Below, piece by piece: positions 1 to 12,864 of a DNA stretch of 64,000 nt (positions are counted from its first letter, which is position 1; each line of letters begins with the position of its first letter). The notes below the pieces were generated by a model. The model did not search any database. It was given only the letters and a program-made list of their open reading frames with translations, and was not told the origin of the DNA. This DNA comes from Urechis unicinctus (taxonomy: Eukaryota > Annelida > Polychaeta > Xenopneusta > Urechidae): NCBI GenBank assembly GCA_034190875.2, contig CM067348.1:41359904-41423903 (forward strand), in the 5' to 3' direction. The position numbers and the translations under genes are program-made.

Positions 1-1120
1 CAGTTTACCGTTTATCAATAACGGGTCACTGTGTTATGCACATACTTCTACCTACAAGCTTAATCAATATCTGTATGTAGTTCTTTATATGGTAAATATA
101 CTGACTTAATCATACGATTATAATAAAGGAGTTCAACACAGAAGTTGAATAAAGATGCATGAATGAGGATTGTTAGTTTAGAGATACAGGAACAGCAAGT
201 TGCTTATAGATGAGAGTTAGTGCTCGGTGGACCTTACCGCAAACTTGTAATTTTCTACAACTAATGCGTAGTTGATCTCATAGCATGCCAAAGTATGGAT
301 CACCCCATATCATACCAAAGAATGGATCACCCCACCAATACAACAGAGAAACCGTAATGTCATCACAATGAGTCGATTGTGTCTATAGAAATAAAACACA
401 AGACAACCGAGACTTCACATTATTCTATGCTACTCACCCTCGTCACTATGACATGCCAAAGATGGCAGGATGTATTCATCGAAGAGTTGGAATCATCAAT
501 ATAATTTGGAGGACATTCCTGGATATCATCAACATGAATTCGAACATGTTGTAATAGCTCTATAGAAAGTATGAGCGTAATAAAAATGTACATTTTGGGG
601 GCATGAGGCAGTGTAGCAGTTTCATATTCGATTGCAAATTGCGAGCACTAGGTGTGATACCATACATATATGTTTGATTTGACATATTATGCATTATTAG
701 ATGAGACAAATAGCACAAGCAATAGGAAAATAGGAAAATTTTTGTTTTCGCCTGTATAGAATGAGCATGTTAGACAATATATCCCATTAAACATCTGAGT
801 ACACGTAACAAAATCTGAGTAGTTTGACATAAAATATTTACTTGCCTATTGGATATATCATAAACAAAAGCATCATATAAATAACTTTCCTTAATTCTCT
901 GGTTAATAAGTTATGTTTCTTGGCGGCGTCCTGCTTTGCTTTCAATTCACTTTATAGAGATTCTACTGACATAAAACAATGGTACCCCTTGCTGCTGATG
1001 AACGTCCACACGTACTGCATATTGTTCTGCAATTGAGTCTTAGGAAATTGGATTTTACCCAATCAGGCATTTAGTTGCGATAACATGTAGCCCTTTTGCG
1101 CTTAATAAAAAGCAGTGGGT

Positions 1121-1211
1121 GACATTATCATTATCGTCATCATCAGCAGCAGCAGCAGGAGCATCACCACCACCATAACAATCATCATAATCATCATCAT
1201 AATCATCATCA

Positions 1212-1256
<45 letters not shown>
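1121..1256. repeat. (CAT)n microsatellite with an internal CAG run
   Basis: A trinucleotide tract, mainly CAT/TCA with a short CAG block near 1144-1158 and some interruptions (CAC, TAA). On the minus strand it yields a meaningless poly-Met/Asp reading frame. Similar CAT/GAT tracts occur at 6761-6847 and 26003-26134, but the flanks here differ from those two. Confidence 0.9.
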
Positions 1257-1594
1257 GTTATATAGTATGACACGACCTTTACCTTTGATATGATTGACGT
1301 ATTATCAGAAATGATTGTATGATATTATGGTTCTTCCCCTGTTCTTGGCTCAATATTAGTCATTTTCTAGTTTCAAGGATCACGGTAAATATGCCATTTC
1401 TTTCATACGCCTTTAACCTGACCACACTCAAGGTCCTATGCCTAGACTAACTCAAGAACCTTGACCGAGAACAATTTGAAAATGCATGGCAAAGATTAAT
1501 TCAGCAGCTTATGCCCTTGAAATATTCATGAGCATATGCCCTTACACAATTCATGAACCTATACTCAGATGCTTGCATAGTCAGTAATATTAAA

Positions 1595-1608
1595 GGGGGG
1601 GGGGGGGG
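1595..1608. repeat. Homopolymer run of 14 G
   Basis: An uninterrupted G run in otherwise AT-rich sequence. Comparable runs are the 14-C run at 5490-5503 and the 15-G run at 36740-36754. The length is prone to sequencing and assembly error. Confidence 0.9.
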
Positions 1609-4600
1609 TGTTCGGATTGTAGCCACTGCAAGGTTATGACGGCACATAACAAGCGCAGAAGAATAGCAATCTAGACCTATTGTACTGCAATTACCATTCA
1701 CCTACGACTAAAGTTTATGGTTATTACCGTAGCTCTTTTCCCCCAGTTTCATTGATCTCCTATAATTCCTGCGTAATCCACACGCCAGTTTACGAACCTA
1801 AGATTAGCATTAAGTATATAATGAAAATATGTGTGCTTCTTATCGAGATGCCTTTACGCAAATACCGCTGAAATAATTGCATATTTTGCCCATTTATTCG
1901 AAATGTTGGTAATCAAATAACATATTCCATCAGGTAAAACAAAACAGAAGCATGAAGTTTTTATTTAAGTTGCCAACTCCAAAGAGAAATTACTACATTC
2001 GAACTCGACACCAAACTTATATAATAAGGCCAAAATATAGCGTCACTGCCGTTATTATGGTGCATATGGCATCAGCAATTACAAAATAACTTATTTGTAT
2101 TCCTGACGTAGTTAGCGAGACAAATCTGGGCACGGCAAAATAATGCTGTCAAAGGCATATATCAATATGTATCACTTTGTGAAAGATGTTTCGGCAACCT
2201 GCAACAGGGATTTACGAACGCTATATCAATCAGCGTTCTACCGAAATTGCCTTGCTAATGGAACGCCATCACCTTAAAGTGCCTTGAGTGCCCATAACAG
2301 CAACAGTGCTCCATTATGGTTGCCAAAGAAGTATATATAAATGTGCAATATCCCGTGGCATAAGTGCCTTCACACGCCAAGTTGTAAACATATGCAACTG
2401 CGCATCTACACCGGAAACATGATTGTTTTATTAATATATCTCCCGTATTGTAAGCAAAACTACGAACCTTATCTTGTCAGGCGTTTCGCATGTATCTTAC
2501 ATGTGTCATTATCTTGAATATACACAGGGACTGTTAACCAAACCAGCCACCCATCCTCTTAATCGGAACATATGGCATCGTGCAGCAAAGTTGAATATCT
2601 CCTTGCATTCATTACTTTCATGGGTATGTATAGCTATTTGTGCCGTTGTATTTGAGGCTACTTGAGACAGTTTCAGGAGATATTTAAAGGCGAGTTACAT
2701 TAGTGTTAGGGTAAAAACGCATTCATCATAGTCGTCAATTACAAATGCTTGGAAACTGATGCCTGTTAGTAGCAATCATGCGCATATAGAACAATATACT
2801 TATGTGCACGTCAACCATCGATGAGTAAATGTTTTGTGCGTGATATCCTGAATTAATGAAATAAGAGTTTGTGCTGGAGTGCTTGGAACATGAGCGTAAA
2901 TTTTTTCTTGCAAAAAGATTTCAGCGTGATTGACAGGAAGATAATGCCTGTTTTCGGGACATTTGCTGAACCCTTAAGCACTCCGGGGCCTATTAGCGCA
3001 AAACCCTCCGTAAATATTTCTTGCCACATAATGCGCAAACTAGTGTGAGAAAAAGGGATGGGGAAAACAACCTGACTCGCAATAGGCTAGTTTGTCAAAT
3101 ATAGTTACAATCCAAAGTTATATAGGTACGGTTAAGAACGAGGAGGGAACTTAATAACGCCTCTTCTTGACGTACTTACGTCATAAGAATCATATGAATA
3201 AAATTGCTTTTCGCTTCATACTGGAATAGCTCATGGTCGGGTGGTGGTCTTATTATATATTAAGCGATTGTTATTAACGCTTACAATTAATGATTTGATC
3301 ATGACAACACCATCAAAGTTTAACAACAGATTCCGATATCTCGCCGTTAGGTGTGTTGGTAAGATATTTTTAGGACCATTTAACATTGAGACAATGTCCA
3401 AACAAGTAGGATTTGAAAGTTGAAGAAAAACAATAATTGTGGCAGCGAATTACAGAGATTATTTTCACCTTGTGCGATGACACAAACACTGCAGCTTAAT
3501 GTCAGGCAGGTTTGTAACCACTTAATACTACTTAATATTCCACCCTTGATCAACTACGCAAATGGTTGTCAGTTAGAAGGACCTATAAACGAATGCTCCT
3601 CATGGACACTATGCCCACGTGATCATCATTACGACGGGTGATCCTGACTATTGGTCCATCATTTAGCAACAGAAGTGGACAACATCCGACCCTATTGTGA
3701 GCTTTCGGATCCTGCTGAGCCACTTTAATCGTAAAGTTGCGCTCCATGATGATTTCCTCTTGCGAATCAAATAAATTGATGATATGCGGAGGCTGCTACC
3801 GCGATTAGCCGATGCATAATGATTTGTGTAAAGGCTCCCTTCGGCAGCATGCAGGGCGATATCGTTGAGCAGGGTAATTCTTATTCGGTCAAATATCAAC
3901 GGCAATGCTGCTAAGGAATAAACATAACATTATATTCACGATAAGGAACCAATATCCGGGATATAACAATGAAGGCACATTGAACTTGATTTGTTATGCA
4001 TTGAGCTATAATCCTGGGAAGGGTTTTATAAATGACTTCACAATCAATTTGTCATTACAAATGAACGTTTAATGGCTAGTTACATCAGCATGATTGCTTA
4101 GTATCGTTCAAATTGTGCTTATAACGTCGCCTTTAAAATAATTGTTTTGTTCGGTGGATAGTTTGTTTTTAAATCATTCCGTTGTGATGAGTCATCACTT
4201 ATTTCATATGCAAGATTAACTACCCGATCCAGGTTGGCTCTAGCACCGTGCGATTGGATCTCATTATGAATATCTTTCTATTTATGATCTTGGATATTGT
4301 GAAGTGCATCTGCTCTGATATGCAGCCATCATAAGCATGTGATAAAACAAACAAACCGGAATACTACGACAGAAGAAAGTTGAAGGGAACGCGCAAGTGC
4401 AGCATATATAGCCAATGGTATTGTTATTGTCACGCACAATTTATATTTATACAACGTATTATTCGATAGTAATTGGCAAAAGTCCACCCAATCGGGGTTC
4501 CCTGCAGACCAAACTGGCAATAAAATGAGCACCGGTCGATATTTATTATCTCTGGACTACTTGAGCAGTAAACCCCTGGTAAGCATCTAGGGACACATTC

Positions 4601-5489
4601 ATCTCGTTAAGTACACCTTGATGTACCATACATTGCGGGCAAAGTGTATATATGAAGACGATATCAGACAGGGGATTCAACCAGATAGCTACGTCAATTC
4701 CTATTCAAGGGTCGAACATCACACATACTCTGAAGCAAAGCGTTATTTGCGGCCAAGCAGTGCTGTCTATTCGGTGCTAAAGGGCACAATAGAGTCATCA
4801 AAGAATATCACTTGCCTACCCTACATATTTTCTGGCCTGTTCTAATAAAAATAACATTTTGCGCAAGAAAGATGGATGGGCACAAGAGATAGGCCCAATT
4901 AAAGATAACTGTTACATCATGTACGTAAAGGCACAATGGAAATATTCAGGTGCATATTGAAAGGTTTTTAACTTCAGGACGAACCAGATACGCATCAAAT
5001 TGGCATACATAGATTATGCCGATTTCGATTAACGGCATGTATTTTAATGAGCTCGTTTTCATTTCTCAGCCTCAAGCGCCTCGCATATGTTCTTTTGCCA
5101 AACGTTTTCTGTTACTCGCTGTGTTGATTGTGCAATAACAAATGCCTAGTGGGGGGAGTCTAGGGTGAGTTACATTTGCCTTATGTATATTACCCTTTCA
5201 CGCGTTATATATTCACCATTATTTTTATCTGTCGTGCCATTACTTTAACTAACGAATAGTTTTCTCTCGATCGTGTTCAATGTTATGACAACCACATGGT
5301 TGAATATGAAGTTTACACGCAAATGCATCTGCAAAGGGCTCAATAAACAGGTCTTGCGACTTATGCTCTTATAGTCGGCCGCAGCGGCATCGTCAAAAGC
5401 TTCAATCGCTCCTGCTCATCTAGCAATGGAAACACAACAGGTGGTACTGCCGCCCAAGACTGCACATCATGGTAAGATCAGCAATAAAA

Positions 5490-5503
5490 CCCCCCCCCCC
5501 CCC
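5490..5503. repeat. Homopolymer run of 14 C
   Basis: An uninterrupted C run about 60 bases upstream of the RRM-like open frame, inside the left-arm insertion. Confidence 0.9.
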
Positions 5504-5565
5504 ACGGAACGTGCTAGCCATGACGATTAAGGTATCCAGTACCAAACCTCTGAGAGGCAGAGTAC

Positions 5566-5751
5566 GTGGAGGCGTCCTGCAGGTCGACTGAACCTAGTCG
5601 CGACATATTTATTTACCCACCAGCCAAGGGAACAGACATTAGTCACTTGAAGGATTTCATTGAAGAAAATGAAGTCACCGTCATAACCATCGACAAAATC
5701 CCCAATACTGAGTCAACATTCGACGCTTTCAAGGCCGAAATCTCATTTTGA
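5566..5751 (+). pseudogene. Transposon ORF1-like RRM-fold fragment
   Basis: A 61-codon frame opening with GTG rather than ATG. Its middle (residues 12-59) has the alternation of a small alpha/beta RNA-binding-like domain: a beta strand RDIFIYPP, a helix ISHLKDFIEENE, a strand VTVITIDKI, then a strand ending FDAFKAEISF. This pattern resembles the RRM-like domain in ORF1-type proteins of invertebrate non-LTR elements, where it binds nucleic acid. An in-frame stop lies just upstream near 5549 and the frame ends straight after the domain, so it is a fragment without the usual downstream zinc-knuckle or enzymatic part. The assignment rests on motif memory only. A host exon is possible but unlikely inside an arm-specific insertion. 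Confidence 0.35.
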
Positions 5752-6760
5752 TGCTCTATCATCAGCTGAGTATGTACTGAGCATACGGACGCCATTATTT
5801 TTTTATAGTAAAGCTATCATTAATGCTTGTTCATAAGCAGCGCAAAAGTCAATCCCTGCTGTAAGACGAAAGTTGTAGACAGAATGGAAAACACCTGTCA
5901 ATCCTTAGAAAGCGGGCAATATTTGGGCATCGTTTGTGGATCGACCGAGACAGGCCAAGTTTATGTTAGGTTAAGGATTGTTAAAAACCCAATGCGAATA
6001 TTAAAGGATTTCGCAATAGGCTGGCAACAATCAGGACAGGATGTCGGTAGATCGCATGGCGGAAGCCTATGCAGCCAACTGACTAAGGTTATGCCGAGAT
6101 GCAAGTGAGTAAATGCGAATCTGATCATAATGCTTCAGTTGAAGACATACTGGCATCCCATACGGCTGACGTTAATGAAACATGTTATTAATGACAGTCT
6201 TGAATTGTGTTCTCATTTATCATCGCTGTTTAATCATATGATTGTGCATTAATTTACCCTAGTTGAACAGAATAAATAGAAGATTTTTTTTCCAAAAGAC
6301 GTCGGGGTAGTTTCCAATAGCTTATATGTGTAGCTTTAAGGATATATATTTCGAAGAGCTTAATTGTTGCCATTCTTGATACCATTGTCTGGATTACATG
6401 CCGAGATTTATATATTGCGTATTTGCATGGTACTCATGCTAGTGTTGCGTGTTGTTTGGCTATGCACCACAAAGAAAGTGGTACCCCCTTTGGTTGGGTT
6501 AATGCACAAAGTACCCCAATTACTGAACCTATTTGTGACAATAGGGCTTTATGAGGGTTATAGAACACTTATAAAACTTTCATTATCCCCACTCGCGCAA
6601 TAAGAGTGGCAATTAATGCGAGTAAAATTGAATTTAACGCATACTGCATAGTGCACAGCTCAGTCAATAGATCCACTGTGAATTGTAGCGGTGGATAGGC
6701 AAGGACACGTTACAAGCCTATATCTTATAATAACCAGATAATACCAACTGCAGCAATAAC

Positions 6761-6847
6761 AGTCATCATCATCATCATTATTATCATTATCATCATCATC
6801 GTCAACATTTTTATTATCATCATCATCATCATCATCATCATCATTAC
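6761..6847. repeat. (CAT)n microsatellite, left-arm copy
   Basis: Mirror counterpart of the (GAT)n tract at 26003-26134. Both are bounded by the same unique sequence (ataccaactgcagcaataacagt on this side) and by matching degenerate sequence on the other, so the microsatellite was part of the duplicated unit. The two tracts now differ in length. Confidence 0.85.
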
Positions 6848-9800
6848 TATCTTTGTCGTCGCCATCGTCTCCGTCGGCGTCATCATTGAAGCTATGTATG
6901 TTCTCCTGCGAGACACAAAAGTCGTTGTAGGACTCGGATGTTGCAGTTGCATATGTCCCTATCCGTGGTGAATCCCTTGGTTACCACAGTATGCGTAATG
7001 TTTTTGGCCTGAGCGAAATGTGCTGGAGTATGTGGAAGATATGAGCAAACAAAACTTTATGCGTCGGTAAACAACGAATAATTAAACCACACCATGATAT
7101 ATGGTCAAACATATCAATCCGTATAGCGCAACTTTGCTCTCAAAAGCTAGCTCAATCTTGACATGGATACTCTCGCAGTACACATGCTATAAAGCAATTC
7201 GGGATCAATTTGTAGATCAACGCTGAAAGGGGAATTCGTCGGAATCGTTAAGCATACAGAATACCGCTTCCATCCCTGTCAGTATCCTGATTTATGACAG
7301 GCATGCTTTAATGTGATGTAACTATTGTTTGTGGTTTCTGGCAAAGCAATTTGCTAATGTACGGGTTTTAATGGGAAGTGTTAAAAGGCTGTGATTTGTA
7401 AACGATCATTACATGGAAAACGAATATTGGTCAAACAAGATCAGATCAAGTAAAAACAACGTTTACGGCCGATTGGTGCTGAATGAGCCAAATATAATCA
7501 GTGAAGTAGTACTGTCTACAACGCAAATATATTTAGAAAACAACATGAGTTCAAGATTGATGCCAGCTATAGCTAGTCTTCCTCACATCTAAAGTGGTGC
7601 TTTGTATACGGACATTACTTAGCTAACAAAGTGCTTTGTCGTTTTCGAGAAATTGAAATCATGCGCCGGAAAAGCAGCCTCATTTGTCTGCAGCGCCATT
7701 CGGTTCGTACCATCTCAGATTTTGCAAATACATAAAAAGCATGATGCAATATTGCTTGCCTGACTGGGTCCTGTTAAGTTTACCTCGACATTTTGCAAAT
7801 TAATAAATAGCATATCACATACAGCCCAACATCAAACTGATTTGAAAGCACCCCACAAAACTAAAAACTATAGCTGGATTAATCGAGACTTAAAATAATT
7901 GGTCATTTATTTTGCAGTTGAAATAGGGAGTGTATTCGTAATGAGATGGAGACCCCAGCTCGTCATTGACCGTTATGATTGCAATACTTTCGATCATCCA
8001 TTCAAAATGAAGCACTCATGGGTCCTACAAAATTTAACATTAACTCAACATTGAGTTCTGATCCAGTTTTGACCGTATGATCTGAACAGTAACATGCTTG
8101 GTGTCATGTATCACTCAAGTGACTTTAAATATAAACCCCGATTTACTCATGCGGACTTGTCAAGCCATCGTTCACACACGAGCACAAAATGAAGAATTAA
8201 AGTACTGTTTGGTGTTGAGTCCAGTTTATCATATGACTGATGCTTCTGTAATGACCTGACCCGTTTTCAAGCCTTACAACCACAGAAATGGCACAAGGTT
8301 GCGTGCTAAATTGAAGGGCTTATAACGGCTTGTTGTACTTTCCACACGACGTCTTAGCGGCGCATGATGCTTGCAAAAGTACCTACTTTACTGACGACGT
8401 TTTAAAATACCAGAGGGGCGTTAAGAATTTTGCGTATTTAGTTACCTGACTAAAATTACGTCCAGACGACGGCAAAGTTATTAAGGAAAAGCACTATTAA
8501 TGCTCTACGTACTCAACATAGAAATCATGATTTAGCAAGCAACAATATACGACACTTTCTAGCAGAGTTATTAAACATCGAGTAAGAGGAAGCACCGTCG
8601 CACCAAAATGGGGCCATCGAGTTGATTCATCTCCTCACGATATTGCGCTTCCTTATCGTCGGAAAGGCTCTGCCCTTTTTGATGTGAGTGGCTCTATTTA
8701 TAGAGACTGGCAAATTGGATGCGCAATGACCGCGTCGTGTTCAGTTAAATTGGCTAGTTGGACGAGACTTAAGTTGATTATTAACAATTATTCTCGTCTA
8801 GATTGAGTCATTGAAAATCGAATCTGTACGTGGAAATTAACATGATTACAAGGCATGGGGGCGGTAATTGCTTTCCTACAGGGCACTGGTTAGGGCCGAT
8901 GTATTGCTAAGAAACACGTATAATGTCCGGTAGAATGCTAGACAGCACTGTGTAAATGTAGAATTTACTTTTTTAATGTACACAGGTGTATTTATTAGTG
9001 GGCGTGTACACTCCTTTGGTGGTCAATTAACGTAGTTTATAGTGTCAAGATAACCACGAGTAACGTCAATGACAATGACTTTTAGTTGGATACTGAAGGT
9101 CAATTCTAGCATAAAAGTGTACCTTGGTAATCAATTTTGAAACCAACATTACCACTGAGTAATTTAAGTTTTAATGTCGCTCAGGGTTGGGAGTTGCCTA
9201 CCTAAGTGAATCAAACGTACTCCAAGTGCACGCACATAATAATTGTTACTCATGATATGGCAAAAATGACTTGAAAAAATGCTCTCGTGTGCTGCCAATG
9301 CTGCCTTTGACATTAAGCCCCATAAACAGACCTATCCGACGTCGTTTCGGGAAACAATATATGATGTAGCGCTTCAAGAGATGGATTCACAATTGGTAAT
9401 CGTCTGCAGCATGTACAAGATGAGGCAATAAACACAGCAAGTAACGACCCAACATAACATGGTCACGTGAGTGATGATAGAATATCGGTCGCATTTCAAC
9501 GACCGATATATTCCTGTCAGCATGTGGTTGAAGTAGCTTTCAAATGATACCAGGTGATACCGCATATCCTCAGAGCCTGTATTTGGATTCGCATACTATT
9601 CTTAGCACCATGTGTATTCAAGTCGGAATCCAGTTTCGTTGTTTCTCTTATCGTTTATCTTATTGTTTATGCTCAAATTAATATTTCATTTTACTGGCAG
9701 AAATTCATCTCTTCGATTAACACATGAAAGTTTAATGCCTCAAAATCTATTGACCAAATTGTACCTAACGCAATGCAGCACCATACACAATGCAATACAA

Positions 9801-11375
9801 ATTTGTAATCATCGAATTGGAAAGACCATAGAAGGGATCATCCGCCATCAAGAAAACTTAGCTTTGAGTGCTCTTTCTTTAAAATCGAGCAGAAAGCAAT
9901 TTTCCGGCTCGGCACTTATCTTCATTGAAAGTGATGAGCATTCCGATGAATTTGCAAACTCGACTCGCACACTTTCGGTTGAGAAACACGTCGTATGTAT
10001 GTTCTAATGACACTACGCAAATGTCCTCTCAGCGCAACCATGCACACACAAGTCATAACAACGTTTGACACACCCGTTCAAATCTTGATTTGTAAGTGAC
10101 AGGCCAGGATCACAGTTGAAAATGCCGTGTACGTATAATTACTTAAAATACATACCAAGTTAATGATATTGAAAGTGATTTACGCTATTGAAGAAATCTT
10201 TAGTTCAGTATTGCACACTACCATATCACACATCGGCAAATACCCTGAGTATTACACATGACGGCCAAAAGTTGTAAGAAGCATTTAATCAATACTATCA
10301 GGTTTGGTCTAATCCGAAAGAATCAATGCTTCGAATGTTTTATTAATCATTTTTTTTACAATCACCATAGAATTTGACCATATTGATATCGGCTCTCCGG
10401 AGGATGACATATAATGGCCCAGCTAGGAGTTGACTCATGTGTGCATTCACGTGATTGAACTAACATAACGAATAGTCGAACATATGCTAGCCTATACCGC
10501 CTCATTATCAAATAACCCAGGGGATGTACGAATTCCGTTCTTTTCCAAAGCATTTATTTCATTTCTGTTAGCAATACTAGTTCGTCGACAGTGAATAAGT
10601 CTTTGGAGTTTTAACTAACGCACGTTGATTAAGCAACCTAAACAACATTGTTGGGTATTTTTGTAGTAAGTGTCATTATTCAAAGTTCGTGTTTTATAAT
10701 TATTGACTCTTTCATTCAACCACTTGAAGGTCTTGTGCGATTGTTTTTGCAAATATGTTGTGCGCAATTACTCCTCCAAAAGTGCCACAATGATTGATTG
10801 CAGCATATCGTCAAAATCGGGGTGATTTTCCCATCTGTATTCGTAAAACTTGACCAGTTACAGCTTCTATATTTCTGAGCTAAGAGACTGTCAATGTGGC
10901 AGAGTTTTTCGGATGCGTGAAATGGCTAGATGACGCTAGATGTCCCGATAATCCAATAAGTGGTGCCAATCGTAGTACTAACGGCATGGGTTTGTCAGTT
11001 GGGATGATTCATCATTTATTAATGTGCGTAGACCATCGTAGCCTATCATGGCAATCTCCGGACATTGAGACAAACAGTCATGCTAACATGTCTGATGCAT
11101 CTATTGCCAGTTCTGTACGGAAGGTGTGCACAGGTAGGATTCTCATGAACTAACGAGATGTATTACTAGGTTCCATCTTTATTTGGCTTTTGCAGATTCA
11201 TCACAAAAACATCGTTTTCTATTCGTCCACATTAAACATTTCTGCCTCACGAAAATTCATTTCATCGTGAGGCTTGGCGCAGAGCATAACCGAAACATTG
11301 CGTGCCATTACATTCGAAGATCCAAAGGCTTGGTCTATCAATCAGGTAGCCTATTCACAAACCCATCGTGTTCGT

Positions 11376-12270
11376 GATCGTGCCATAGACAGAGAAGACG
11401 TTTAATAGCACTATTGTTGCAATCATTCTCAGATTGAATAGTCATATGAGACAATAGAAACATTATTTGTCGGCGGAAATAACAATGATGATATAACGTC
11501 TGCCATTATCGTAAAATATGGTGTTATGTAGTAATTTATGATCCAACAATTTGTTCCATTTTATTGACAGAATGTCTGCATTCGAGAAAACATATACCTG
11601 ACCTCAATTTCCGTTGAAATAAAATTGGCATATTTGGCTTCTTTGGCTTCGCCAAATGCTTTTCGTGGCCTTGTATGACAAGTTTTGATTGGACGAGACT
11701 GAGAAAAACCTGGTTTTTGTCCAACTGAATTCCCCAATCACCATAGAAAAACTGAAAAATTTCCGGTTAACACTATTCGAATTCTGCTTTTTTAAACCCG
11801 CTACTAAATTTGACCGCTGTACATTTTCGCCTAGGGAATTGACATATTTTGCTAATGACAGGTCGAAATCATCATACGCATCATTTGTATTAAAGATAAT
11901 GTGCCTTTGTAGCATTTTAAAGAAATTCAAATCTGACTGGCATTGGATGTCCCAAGACCATTGGAATAAAGAAGCCAGTTGACCAATCAGAATATCACAA
12001 TACTCGTTAAACGTTATCATCCTAATTTAGAAGCAGTTGTCCCTGTATCGTTTGTTAGATACTGCCTGTATTGATTCTAACATCTGACTAAGGGTATTGT
12101 TAGCCGTTGGTTTAGAAATAATGCACCGGCGTTTGCATCAGCTTCATGTGCCATCGCCATCACTTTTGGCCAAAACATTAGCCACTAACCGGATGTTCCG
12201 ATTGGCGTATATATTGTAAATGCCATTTTCTGTGCTATGTGATATCAGCTTATTATTATAAGCTTTCCGA
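11376..12270. other. Left-arm gap, no recognised gene
   Basis: I could not match this segment to the right arm. It contains a 138-codon minus-strand open frame (11604-12020) and an overlapping 97-codon plus-strand frame (11689-11982). Neither shows a recognisable domain. A single frame of this length is about what chance gives somewhere in 64 kb of AT-rich DNA. Confidence 0.4.
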
Positions 12271-12522
12271 GTTTACACTGAAAAATGCTGTTGCAGTGTA
12301 GTTTCTTGGAGAATATTTTCTTGAGTACGTGTACTTAGTTTAACTGATTTGAAATGATATAATGTGTTAACGCTTTTCTGCAGCTTGTTCAGAAACTATT
12401 GATAGAACCACGATTGATTGTCGCATAGAAAAGTGTACATACTGATGCAAAACGGTTGATTAGCGCAATATTGTTAATCCACAAAAAACATATGCGCAAA
12501 TTGACTCGGCACAGGTTATTTG

Positions 12523-12864
12523 TAATGCTGGGGATGTACATGAAGACGCTCTTGGGATGAGTGACCATGGGGAAATGGAAGTTGAATTCATTGGTTAACA
12601 AAATGACTTGGGATGAGTGACCATGGCAAAATGAAAGTTGGTTCCTTTAGGAAAAAACAACTACACACCGAGTTTAGTGAACTGTTTGAGAGTAAAATTG
12701 CTGGTCAGCTATTTTATATTGATTGGAAGAGCTATTTCTTCCTTGTTTCGAACAAGATATTGGCTTAGTCACAGAGTATCAATGTGCCTGATGTCTTTAA
12801 GCAATCAGCACCGCTATAGCTAACAAAAAAATTCCGTGTTTTATAATGCTGGGGATGTACATGA
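12523..12864 (+). repeat. Local direct and tandem duplications
   Basis: A 22-bp sequence (taatgctggggatgtacatgaa) occurs exactly at 12523-12544 and again at 12843-12864. Between them a unit of about 56 bp starting cttgggatgagtgaccatgg at 12551 repeats at 12607 with substitutions. This looks like nested slippage or unequal exchange. There is no coding content. Confidence 0.8.

Larger units (their letters stand above)
1..3542. other. Non-coding, no gene recognised
   Basis: AT-rich sequence up to the outer edge of the large inverted duplication. The only open frames are about 60-75 codons, are not supported by any recognisable motif, and are what chance gives in DNA of this composition. It contains a CAT/CAG-type microsatellite (1121-1256) and a 14-G run (1595-1608). 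I see no tRNA, promoter or transposon end. Confidence 0.6.
4144..6318. mobile_element. About 2.2 kb insertion present only in the left arm
   Basis: Where the right arm runs straight through (near 26424), the left arm has about 2.2 kb of extra sequence. Similarity stops after the block ending about 4143 and resumes near 6319. The insert holds a 14-C run, an RRM-like open frame (5566-5751) and a second open frame of 93 codons (5827-6108) that I cannot identify. No terminal inverted repeat or clear target-site duplication is visible at the junctions. It could be a transposon insertion in the left arm or a deletion from the right arm. The ORF1-like fragment favours an insertion. Confidence 0.5.
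3543..12444 (+). repeat. Left arm of a large imperfect inverted duplication
   Basis: This stretch reappears in reverse complement at 16849-27083. Blocks aligned by eye: 3543-4143 with 26424-27083; 6319-6950 with about 25700-26424; 7411-11375 with 21110-24520; 12271-12444 with 16849-17020. Outer anchor: the bases from 3543 onward (core ttgatcaactacgcaaatgg) are the reverse complement of 27061-27083. Most bases agree, with many small indels, so the duplication is old or the arms are two copies of one repeat family. Short open frames in one arm are usually broken in the other (for example 9612-10007 against 22500-22900), which argues against a conserved protein. The family is not one I recognise. 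Confidence 0.8.

Noticed and set aside
9612-10007. 131-codon frame in the left arm as a membrane protein
   Set aside because: The right-arm counterpart (22500-22900) is broken by stops in the matching frame; it is better explained as part of the repeat.
11604-12020. 138-codon minus-strand frame as a novel gene
   Set aside because: No motif, an overlapping opposite frame, and a length expected about once by chance in this amount of AT-rich sequence.
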